64,000 nucleotides of DNA from Puccinellia tenuiflora (lineage: Eukaryota > Streptophyta > Magnoliopsida > Poales > Poaceae). Shown piece after piece: positions 54,862 through 64,000 of the stretch (its first letter is position 1; every line of letters begins with the position of its first letter). The translations under genes were made by a program, and so were the position numbers. The DNA is taken from contig QRDG01000962.1 of NCBI GenBank assembly GCA_012064385.1, positions 242,253-306,252 on the forward strand, in the 5' to 3' direction. The notes below the pieces were generated by a model that saw only the letters and a list, made by a program, of their open reading frames with translations, was not told the DNA's origin and did no database searches.

Positions 54862-55459
54862 TAACTATGTAATGATGTGCTATTATTGAAACTTTGTAAT
54901 TATGCACTGCTGGTGCTTAAACCTTGTTAGGTCTTTTTGAAATACTTGTTCTAAAATTGTGCCCATCGGCTTGTGATGACTTGCTTGTTAAACTATGAGA
55001 TTGATATGTACTATCTATGCAAGTCATTCTGTGGTTCTTATAACCCGTCTAATTATCCACTGATGAATAAGTAGGCCCTGCATGACTTCTCTTACAGCTT
55101 GTGCTGACTAGCTCCTAACACCTCATGTCCCTTAGGATTCATAAGAGCCGGAGACGAGTCATGCCTGTAGATTAATCATATTGTGCAGGATGCATCTAAC
55201 TTACCAGCGAGAAAATTAGGAAAAGTTTGGCTACTGTGCCGGGTTCAAGAGTCTAAGCTTAACTTTTTTCACTGAAAAGCAAGCCCTCAAGAACCTGATG
55301 ATCAAAAGTTAAAGAATAAAGCGCACACACTGGGTGACTCGACTAAAGGACTCATGTTCACAGAAGCCGGCTTTATTTCATTTGATCATAATAATCTGAT
55401 TACATCTAGGCATGGCTCACTGGGCTCTTTGCCTTTCAATCTCATAAAACTATTACAAC
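54862..55459. other. T2: spacer between antisense gene and pol
   Basis: About 600 bp between the two convergent genes. Unlike T1, there is no minisatellite here. It is AT-rich at the left, as expected for 3' ends of both transcripts, and I find no coding sequence. Confidence 0.6.
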
Positions 55460-58400
55460 TTAAGTATAATAAGGACGTAACTGAGCTATGTTCCATGGCC
55501 TCTTTGCCTCTGCATAAGGATCTAGCGTATGAGCTGTGTCAGCTCCTTTACTTTCACTTGCCGGCTCTCGCACATCCATTAGATAGTACGACCCATTGTG
55601 CAAGTTCTTGCTTATGACGAACGGTCCTTCCCATGGTGAAGATAACTTGTGCATCCCTTCCCTGTTTTGGACAAGGCGAAGCACTAAGTCGCCTTCCTGG
55701 AAAGTCCGAGTCTTGACTCTGCGTGCGTGATATCGTCGCAAGTCCTGTTGATAAATTGCTGATCTCTCAAGGGCTAACTCCCTTGCTTCCTCAAGTGCGT
55801 CCACCGAGTCCTGGCGAGCGAGTTCATTCTCTGTCCCGATGTAATTGGCGACTCGTGGCGAGTCATGCAACAAGTCACTTGGCAGGACGGCTTCTGCTCC
55901 ATACACCATGAAGAAAGGTGTGAAGCCACTGGATTTGTTAGGAGTCGTTCTGATACTCCAAAGTACTGCTGGCAGCTCCTCAACCCAACACCCGGCGGCT
56001 CTTAGCAAGGGGACTCGGAGCCGAGGCTTAATTCCCTTCAGCAACTCCTGATTTGCCCTCTCTGCTTGTCCATTGGACTGTGGGTGTGCCACTGAGGCTA
56101 GGTCGAGTCTGATGTTGTTCTCACCACAGAACTTGGCCATCTCTCCAACTGATAAGTTGGTACCATTGTCTGTAATGATGCTGTGAGGATATCCAAAGCG
56201 TGTTGCTATTTTCTTGAAGAATCTCACAGCTGACGCACCGTCGACTCTGCTGACGGGTTCGACTTCCACCCACTTGGTGAACTTGTCAACTGCTACTAGC
56301 AGATGGGTCTTCTGACAAGGCGACTTTGAGAAAGGACCAACCATGTCAAGCCCCCAAACTGCAAATGGCCAAGTGATAGGAATAGTTCTGAGTTCTTGGG
56401 CTGGCACGTGGTCTTGCCTTGCGTACCTTTGGCACCCGTCACAAACTCGCACTATCTTTTCTGCGTCCAAATGTGCTGTTAACCAAAAGAACTCGTGCCT
56501 GAAAGCTTTTGACACCAAGGATCTAGTGGATGCATGATGACCACAATCTCCTGCATGAATCTCTTGCAGTATTTGCCTGCCCTCTTCTGGAGACACACAC
56601 CTCTGGTAGACTCCAGTGACACTCCTTCTGTACAACTCGCCATCAATGACTGTGTAGGACTTGCATCGCCTGATGAGTTGCTTCCGTTTGACTTCATCAA
56701 TTGGTAGCTCACCCCGTAGGAGATATGCAAGGTAGGGCTCTGTCCATGCTGGGATTGCCCGTACTGCTGCCACAAGTGCCGACTCTGGATCTGGGAAGGC
56801 TAACTCCTCCTCTGTGGGCAACTTGACTGATGGGTGATGAAGATCATCCACAAATACATTAGGGGGTACTTTCTCTCGACGAGAGCCGAGTCATGATAAC
56901 GCATCTGCGGCCTCGTTCTTGCGTCTGTCAATATGCTCCACTTGATAACCAGAGAAGAACCCGACTATCTGTTCGACTGCTCTTCTATAAGCCGCCATGT
57001 TTGCATCCTTCGAGTCCCAGGTTCCAGACACTTGCTGAGCTACGAGATCCGAGTCTCCAAAGCATCTGATACGCTTGATGTTCATCTCCTTGGCCAAACG
57101 CATGCCATGTAGCAAAGCCTCATACTCTGCCATGTTGTTTGTACAATCAAAATGTAATTGAAGGACATATGCCAACTTATCTCCTTTCGGTGAAGTTAGG
57201 ACCACGCCGGCTCCTGAGCCCTCTAGCTGCCTGGACCCGTCAAAGTGCATTGTCCAATATTTGGTGCAAGGTGAGCTTGGTGAGGATGTGCAATCAATCC
57301 AATCATTGACAAAATCGACCAAAGCTTGAGATTTGATTGCTGTTCTGGGCTCATATGTTATGTGGTAAGGACCCAACTCGATTGCCCACTTGGCGACTCA
57401 GCCTGTTGCATCTCTGTTGCGTATAATATCGGCTAGCGGTGCTGAACTCACCACTTTGATTGGATGCTCTTGAAAATAATGCTTGAGCTTCCTACTTGCA
57501 AGAAAAACTCCATAGACTAGCTTCTGCCATTGCGAGTACCTTTGCTTTGACTCTGTGAGGACTTCACTGATGTAGTAAACATGCCTCTGCACTGGATACT
57601 CCATTCCTTCCTCTGATCGTTCCACCACTACTACTGCACTGACCACCCTCTCATTGGCAGCTACATACAATAGCATGGGCTCCTTATCTGTAGGAGCTGC
57701 AAGTACTGGTGCTGATGATAGGGTTTTCTTCAATCCTTCAAAAGCATCGTCAGCTTCTTTGTCCCATGTGAATTTTTCTGACTTCTTCAAGAGTCGGTAG
57801 AGAGGACCCGCCTTCTCTCCGAGTCTTGAGATGAATCTACTAAGAGCTGCTATGCAACAAGCGAGTTTCTGAACATCCTTTAGACAAGTCGGCTTCTGGA
57901 GGTTGTGAATAGCCTTGATTTTCTCTGGGTTTGCTTCAATGCCTCTCTCTGAAACAATGAAGCCTAGGAGTTTGCCTGCAGGGACTCCAAAAACACACTT
58001 GGTTGGATTGAGTTTCATCTTGTACTTGCGCAGGTTATCAAAGGTTTCTATCAGGTCTGCAATCAAAGAGTCGGCTTTCTGAGACTTGACAACTACATCA
58101 TCCACGTAAGCGTGAATAATCCTTCCAATCTGTTTTTTGAAACAATTCTGGATACATCTCTGATATCTAGCTCCTGCGTTCTTGAGTCAAAAGGGTATTG
58201 TTGTGTAACAAAATGCTCCGAAGGGCGTAATGAAAGACGTCTTCAGCTCATCCTCTATGTTGAGTCTGATCTGGTGGTACCCTGAATAGGCATCCAAGAA
58301 ACAAAGCAACTCTGACCCCGCTGTGGAGTCAATGATCTGGTCAATACGAGGCAATGCAAACGGGTCCTTAGGGCAATGCTTGTTAAGGCCCGTGAAGTCG

Positions 58401-58690
58401 ATGCACATCCGCAACTCTCCTGTTTTCTTTGGTACTAACACTGGATTGGCCAGCCACTCTGGGTGAAAGACTTCCTTGATGAACTCGGCTGCGAGGAGCC
58501 GAGCCACCTCTTCTCCTATGGCTTTCCTCCTGTCATCATGAAACTTGCGCAGACCCTGCTTAACTGGTCTTGCATTAGGGTTAACATGTAAGCTGTGCTC
58601 GGCGAGTTCTCTCGGGACTCCTGGCATGTCAGATGGCTTCCATGCAAAGACGTCCCGGTTCTCACGGATGAACTCGACGAGCGCGCTTTC
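55460..58690 (-). pseudogene. pol: T2 pol: RT, RNase H and integrase with three stops
   Basis: This is one continuous frame broken by three nonsense codons. The first is a TGA in the RT motif PFGLKN (near 58185, Gly codon lost). The second is a TGA for CGA in ATGRVAKW (near 57396). The third is a TGA for CGA after ADALS (near 56893). The order is RT (CFLDAYSGYHQI, YVDD), a first RNase H region lacking the usual Asp (LLYVAANERVV), an archaeal-type RNase H (MHFDGSRQ, NNMAEYEAL, FGDSDL) and integrase (HHASTRSLVS, CDGCQR, GLDMVGPF, IITDNGTNLS, HPQSNGQAERAN). Domain for domain it matches T1 pol. It is non-functional; two of the three stops fit C-to-T changes at CpG. Confidence 0.93.
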
Positions 58691-58693
58691 CTA
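58691..58693 (-). promoter_or_regulatory. T2: in-frame UAG between protease and RT
   Basis: AAA TAG GAA AGC GCG CTC: same codon position and same downstream GAA..GCG CTC GTC GAG as T1 (23978-23980), with frames aligned on both sides. Confidence 0.7.
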
Positions 58694-59820
58694 TTTATCA
58701 GAGAGGTGTGCCCCAATGGTGAACTGCTTGGAAGAATCACCAGGGGTAAAGTCGACTTGCTTTGTGTCCTGAGCTGACTTGAATTTCATCTTCTCCTCTG
58801 TGGCCGGCTTCTTAAGGACCGAGTTGTCCTCCGGGTCCACGTTTGCCTTGTAAAATTTTAGCTCCTCTTGAGCACAAGCTGTTTCAGCCATAGCTGCATC
58901 ACCTAGTTCACACTCCAATGCCATCTGTCTGCTGCCATTAACTGTAATGACTCCTGCTGGACCTGGCATCTTGAGCTTCAAGTAAACATAGCATGGTCTG
59001 GCCATAAACTTAAAGTACGCTGGTCGACCAAAAAGAGCATGGTATGGACTCTTAAGATCCACTACCTCAAAAGGCATAATCTCTGAACGAAAATTCTCCA
59101 CTATGCCAAAAGCAACCTCCAGATAAATCTTACCAATTGGCTTGGCTGACTTTCCTGGTACGATTCCATGAAAAACTGTCTCAGTGGGTATTAACTGCCT
59201 ATCTTGCAGCTGCATCCTCTTGAATGTGTCATAATATAAGATGTTGATACTACTTCCACCATCCATAAGCACTTTGTTCAATGTGTAGCCCCCAACTTGA
59301 GGTGCTACCACCAAGGCTAGCTGCCCTGGGTCGTCCACTCTTGGTGGATGATCTGCCCGACTCCATGTGATGGTTTGCTCTGACCACCTGAGCCATTGTG
59401 GGAGTGCCGGCTCCACTGCATTGACAGCCCTAACCTTTAATTTCTTGGCACGCCTAGACGTGCTTGTTGTGAAGACATGGTAACTGCCACGACTCGGGTT
59501 CTGTGGCCGAGTTGTGACATAGTACTGCCCATTGTCCTCGTGAAGCTGCTTCGGGTTCTGCTGAAACCCGCCCTGCTGGTTACCTCCTCCTTGAGGTTGG
59601 TTAGGGTTGTTGCCGACTCCTCCACCCTGGTTGCCAGGTCGTCCACCATCATTGTTTCCTCTATATCCGTTGTTGTTGCCTCCGTTTCCTGGTCCTTGGA
59701 ACCCAGCACGCTGCAAATCTACGCACTGTCCCAGGGTGTGACCGCATCTGCCGTTTTTGGCGTGTTTAGGGCATGGAATCCTTAGGACCTCCTCTGTGCT
59801 TGGAGTACGACCTTGGTATC
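58694..59820 (-). pseudogene. gag: T2 gag-protease, N-terminus cut off by T3
   Basis: The frame is open from the T3 junction. It begins within the Gag C-terminal region with a Cys/His cluster (CPKHAKNGRCGHTLGQC). A Gly/Asn/Gln-rich stretch follows (GNGGNNNGYRGNNDGGRPG), then a basic stretch and the aspartic protease (LMDGGSSINILYYDTFKRM). It ends at the in-frame UAG. The main Gag domain, PBS and 5' LTR are missing because T3 inserted here and its far end lies outside the window. Confidence 0.88.
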
Positions 59821-60399
59821 TGTCGTGGGGTTGTCACGGCATGTTCTTCCTCAGGGAAGATAAGTTCTGGGGCCATCGGTAACTGAAGTACGTGGAAGCT
59901 GTTAATCTCGCCGGGGAACAAGGATTTACCCAGGTTCGGCCCCTCTGATTAGAGGTAAAGACCTACTTCCTGCTTCTCTGTTATTGCTCTTGATGATATC
60001 TCGATTACAAGGACCCGGCTCCCACAACTCAGGAGCCGGCGACTTCTCTCTGGTGGCTAGGGTTTCTCTCTACTGGTTGGACTTACTTAGGACTTGAGAC
60101 TTGTTCCTCTCTACGATCCAGGACCCCCCTTATAAAGGTGGCGGGTTCCCTGGACTTACAATCTGTACCGAGTTCTACTCATACACGGAGTCCTACTCTA
60201 GGCTTTGTCCTTCCAAACTAGAACTCCGGGTTGCACTTGGACTCCTTCTTCTGGCAAGTCCCTTCTCCACACGGGCCTTTGTCGGCTTGTCTCCAGCCCA
60301 GCCCATGTGACTTGTCTCGTGACTCGGCATTGGCCTTCTTGGTCTTGGCGGGTCTACTTTCCGGGTCCATGGGCCTACCTATAAAGTATCCCCCCATCA
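59821..60399 (-). repeat. T3: 3' LTR
   Basis: 579 bp, from TGTCGTGGGGTTGTCACGG to CCCCCCATCA on the plus strand. Its first ten bases match the start of the T1 LTR read on the minus strand. An AGGTGG/CCTTTATAAGG TATA region lies near 60131. Confidence 0.9.
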
Positions 60400-60413
60400 G
60401 TAGCCCCCGAATT
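60400..60413 (-). other. T3: PPT-like motif at LTR edge
   Basis: GTAGCCCCCGAATT follows the LTR directly, as in T2. Confidence 0.75.
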
Positions 60414-60809
60414 TATCTTGGGTGCAGCTTTGTCGGCTTCCTTCGTCTTCTTAGTTTACTTCTGGTTCGACTCCTCGGGTCGACTCCTTGTATCGACTCC
60501 TTCAATTCGGGTCACTGGTTCAGAAGTCGCTAGCTGCTGGCTCCAAGATGAATTCCTGCAAATAAAACATAATACACGTAAAACGAATCCATATTCACTT
60601 TTTGCACAAGTCCACCGCTCTAGCCTTTTTACTGCACTGGCCGAGTCTGTGGCTATTCCTGTGCACTTATCTCTGAGGACTTTCAACTCTTAAAGTCATA
60701 GGACTCGGCTTTCTGGAGCAAGCCGGCCCTTCTTCCATCTCCGTAAATATAACTGCTAACTGTCCAACCGTTGCCCACGATTTTACCGTGGGCCCCCACT
60801 GTAAACCTC

Positions 60810-60834
60810 TAGGGTTTTTACCCTATTATAAATA
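60810..60834 (+). promoter_or_regulatory. T3 antisense gene: telo-box and TATA box
   Basis: TAGGGTTTTTA, then TTATAAATA at 60826-60834, 121 bp upstream of ATG 60947. The upstream GTGGGCCCCCACTGTAA is also conserved with T2. Confidence 0.65.
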
Positions 60835-60946
60835 CCAAAAGGTGAGAACCGAATCGTCACCAAGCCTTTCATTCCCCAAACTTTCTGTCTCTCCTGCGCT
60901 TGTTTCTTTCCCGCGCAGCGCCTCGTTCTCGCACCACACGTATGCC

Positions 60947-63900
60947 ATGGCCCCCAAGCGCCCCACCAAGAGCACCTCTAAGGCCAAGGCCCCTTCTGCA
61001 AGCAGGATCGTCGACATTGCTACCGCGGCCGCCGCCGCCGCCGCTCCTGCCTCGAAGAGATCTATCTCCGCCGATTGGGGCGGTTCAACCATCACGGCGG
61101 AGCAATTGAAAGCACACCGCCTAGCTGGCCTCCTGCCTTCAAGCGCCAAGGCACGAGCTCCTGGGGATGAATCGGTGCCTTTTCCGGCGAAGGGCGAGGT
61201 CGTCATCTTTGCGGAGCACCTTTTCCGCGGTTTCACGCCCCCCGGTAACCTGTTCTTCCGTCAACTCCTCGAGTTCTATAAGCTGCGGATTCACGATCTC
61301 GCACCCAATTCCATTCTTACTCTATCCAACTTCGTTGTTCTCTGTGAGGATTACCTCCAGATTGAGCCAGACCTAGATCTATGGCTCGAGTTGTTCTACT
61401 GCAACCCCCAACCTGAAACCTCCAGGGGCCCTCTCTTACAATGCGGCGCTGTAGCTCTCCAGCGTCGCCTAAAATTCTGTCTTCCCTAAGCCAGTTTTTC
61501 CAAACCGCATCAAAGACTGGCAAAAATCCTTCTTTTATTGCAAGGACACCTCTCCTGAGGATGAACCTAAGCTCCATCAATTCTCTGAGAGCCAACTGGA
61601 GGTGACTCCTGCTATGAAAGCCAGGTGCTCAGAGGCCGCCCGGCCCAAAGTCGAATCCTTGATCCTTAGAATTCGGGCTCTCCTCTCTCATGACCTGGAA
61701 AACATGGATCTCGTCCGCTGCTGGACCACCTGGAGAATTCAACCATTAAGTCTCAGGACTCGGCTCATCTGCTCGTATACCAGGTGTGTCACTGATGACC
61801 TCAGGGTGACAGATAAGCTGTCTGACGGTCCCGAACTTGGTCGATTGATCAAGAAGTTGACCGGAAAGATGGTAAAGGACCAGGCCCACTTTGGGCTCCA
61901 GCCTTTCTGCTCCACCTGCCCAGCTCCTGCTGTAAGTACTTCAACTGTCTTTCTCTCTTACTTGCTTGTATTGTCTCAATTTACTAACTCACACTTTCTG
62001 TTTCCTCTCTGCAGCTTACCGACTCCTTCTGGAAGTCGACCCTTGAAACTGACAAGGGCAAAGGGAGTACCTCTGCTGCTGCAGAGATTGTTGAGGAGGA
62101 AGAAGCCAGCGAGGAGTCCTCTAAAGAGGCTACTGCTGCTGGTGATGAGAATGAAGATGAGGAGTCCTCACCTGAGGCTCCCACTGTTAATGTTATTGAG
62201 GAGGAGTCCTCCTCTGAAGCACAGTATGCTGACAAGGAGCATACCGAATCGAGTCCTGCAGGAGCCCAACCAATTCCATCTGAGGAGTCATCAGATGCCA
62301 AGAGTCGCTCTCCGACTCCTCCAGTTCCGAAAAATGGGTCCCGGGCTGCTGTGCCCAAGGTACCCGCCTCACGAGTACGAAAATCTAGCAGCTCCTCCAG
62401 CGAGCCTGAAGAAATTCCTGCGCAAGTCCTTGCTGCCAAGAAAAGGAAACTGCGCTCAAGCGGCCCTGCAGAGACTCCTCCACCTCTACCTGTATCACAC
62501 CAGAGGAAGTCGATCTCTCCTCCTGAGAAAGATGACTCCTATGTGTCAGGAATGTCAATCTTCTCTTCTGACTCTCAAGCCTCTCTGGATCTTGAGACAA
62601 ATGTTGGGTATGACCTTTCTCTTCTATCTTTACCAGCATGACATCCGCATTTTTCTTTGATCAGTATATAACTTTTAATCTGTCCTGTCTCAGAGCTCGG
62701 CCCTGCGCCAAGGTCTCCAAGTTACCAGGCATGGACGATGTGACTTCCGGCCGAGGAGCTGTACCGCTGTCGACTTCTCAGACGACGAGTACAAAGACCG
62801 CTCCTACGACTCCCGCATCTGCTGGTGCAACAAACACTGGGACTCCCCCTGTTCCCGAGTCCGCTCCAAGGACTCGGTTGGAGACTCCTGTGGTGATCCC
62901 ATCCTCCTCTGGGGGTGGAACTCCAACTACTACGGTTCAGATGCCTCCGAGTCCGGAAAAAGCGGCTCCCACTTCTCAGCTGAACACCGAGCCGGCAAAA
63001 TCTTCAACTGACTACAGCCGGCTCAGGATATCTGACAATAAATCCTTCAACGAGGCCTATATTGAGGCCGTAGAACTGAATGATCAAGCCTCCAAGCTAA
63101 AGTATGAGGAGCAAGTAGCCCTCAGAGCCCTTGAGATGATTCACAACGTAAGTATTCTGACTTGTGCTCTTTATGCTCTCTCCATTAGTATCCTATTGCA
63201 GTAGCCCCCAAGCACCTTATCTTTGGTGACTTGGAGCTAAGATAGGTGCTTCATCCTGAACTCAAATCAATTGCTAGGTGGAAAAAACTTGCATACTGTA
63301 GCCCCCAAGACCTGAGTCCTTAGCTCTACTAGGACTCGGGGCTGCTAATTCACTGTCTGTCGGGTCCTTGGACCAAAAACTTTTGCACGAGTAGCCCCCA
63401 AGCGCCGAGTTGTCTGCTTGCGACGACTTGGAGCTACCAACATATGCAATTTACTGATACCTTACTTGAAGAAGAATTTCTGTTCTGCGAGTAGCCCCCA
63501 AGCGCCAAGTTGCTTACTTGTGGCGACTTGGAGCTACAAATATATTTACTTTACTCGTACTTAACTTGATGAAAAATTCTGATCTGCCAGTAGCCCCCAA
63601 GCACCAAGTTGCTAACTTGTGGCGACTGGAGCTTAGGACTTGTCGATTAGGACCCATGCCTGCTTGCTATTTGTGAAAAATCTGACTCCTTAGTAGCCCC
63701 CAAGCGTCAAGTTGTTAACTTGTGACGACTTGGAGCTCATGAGTTATAGAATTTGACTTGTAAAAATCTGACTTGCACTTTTCTGGCTTATTGATTATCA
63801 ACTTGTACGTTGCTGACTTCTGCTTTTCCTGACTTCTGCTTTTTCAGACTGTTGTCTCCAAGATGAGAGAGACATGAAAATTTGGAAGACCAAGCAGCTT

Positions 63901-64000
63901 CCAGTGCCAATCTGCTGAATCTGAGAAACAGCATTCCCTCCAACTGGAGAAAGACTTACAAATCCTAGCTGCTGAGCTAGCAAAGGTGAAGAGGGAGTCG
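60947..64000 (+). pseudogene. T3 antisense gene: Transposase_28-like protein, partial
   Basis: ATG 60947 has a good context (GCCATGGC). Proposed exons are 60947-61931, 62015-62607, 62694-63147 and 63848 onward, matching T2 intron for intron. The N-terminus is Lys/Ala-rich, followed by the Transposase_28-like domain (FRGFTPPGNLFFRQLLEFYK, IHDLAPNSILTLSNFV). Later parts are an acidic Ser/Glu region, a basic cluster AAKKRKLRS that could target the nucleus, and a Pro/Thr-rich exon. A frameshift near 61470 and another at the start of exon 4 (near 63865) make this copy defective. It is more readable than T2 in exons 2 and 3. Confidence 0.78.
63190..63740 (+). repeat. Intronic PPT-like repeats, 6 copies, T3
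   Basis: GTAGCCCCCAAG occurs near 63200, 63298, 63394, 63492, 63590 and 63692, each with (C/G)AAGTTG or GAGTTG and GACTTGGAGCT downstream. Spacing is about 98 bp. It occupies most of the 700-bp intron 63148-63847. T2 has four copies in the same intron. Confidence 0.9.

Larger units (their letters stand above)
43513..59820 (-). mobile_element. T2: second Tat-type Gypsy element, truncated both sides
   Basis: The minus-strand order is gag-protease (5' end lost), UAG, pol, antisense gene, PPT and 3' LTR. The LTR is missing about 110 bp on the left. The gag end is cut at 59820 by the T3 LTR, and N is inserted in the antisense gene. It belongs to the same family as T3 (clearly homologous LTRs and antisense gene) and is more distant from T1, with different LTR and PBS-side sequence. 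Confidence 0.9.
59821..64000 (-). mobile_element. T3: Tat-type element, left end only
   Basis: The left LTR (3' LTR in element orientation), PPT-like motif and most of the antisense gene are inside the window; gag and pol should lie to the right. It is inserted in T2 gag. The expected TSD is GTATC (59816-59820); its partner is outside. Confidence 0.88.

Overview
The window looks like intergenic DNA from a large grass genome, most likely a Triticeae cereal (wheat, barley, rye or Aegilops type). I infer this from BARE/Angela-type Copia LTRs starting TGTTGGGAATATGCCC, Athila-type LTRs starting TGATACGTC, a Copia LTR starting TGAAAGGATC, and Tat-type Gypsy elements with an antisense gene. I see no convincing host gene, tRNA or rRNA gene. 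Almost every base can be assigned to one of nine nested LTR retrotransposons, most of them delimited by 5-bp target-site duplications (TSDs) that I could read directly. Element names used here (G1, C1, C2, X, T1, C3, S1, T2, N, T3) are local labels, not database names.

Left part (1-31382). G1 is the 3' end of an Athila-like Gypsy element (integrase, long 3' UTR, LTR). It truncates C1, an old minus-strand Copia element whose pieces lie at 3544-3607, 11812-14070 and 28005-30914. Inside C1 sit C2, a solo Copia LTR (3608-11806, TSD CACCA), and T1, a 13.9-kb Tat-type Gypsy element (14071-28004, TSD CCATG). C2 is itself split by X, a non-autonomous Athila-type element (3761-10238, TSD GCCTC). A 468-bp coiled-coil coding fragment (30915-31382) separates C1 from C3.

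Middle part (31383-43512). C3 is a BARE-like Copia element with good LTRs, primer binding site (PBS) and polypurine tract (PPT), but an interior that is almost entirely non-coding. Its left LTR holds S1, a 3.5-kb solo LTR (TSD AAAGG) that itself contains a 0.7-kb piece of a G1-type LTR. The right end of C3 meets T2 at an ambiguous base (N at 43504) without a matching TSD.

Right part (43513-64000). T2 is a second Tat-type element. It is interrupted by N (47896-54324, TSD ATGGG), a young element without pol that carries two long open frames of unknown function. T2 is then cut at 59820 by the LTR of T3, a relative that runs off the window.

How the genes work together. T1, T2 and T3 share one plan. 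Gag-protease and pol are on the minus strand, separated in T1 and T2 by a single in-frame UAG at exactly the same place. A spliced gene on the opposite strand, with its own TATA box, occupies the space between pol and the 3' LTR. It encodes a Transposase_28-like domain, an acidic linker, a basic nuclear-localisation-like patch and a coiled coil. The G-rich plus-strand primer motif beside the 3' LTR recurs in that gene's introns (4 to 6 copies in T2/T3) and, in T1, as a 23-copy minisatellite. I consider this antisense gene plus multiplied PPT-like motif the most interesting system here.
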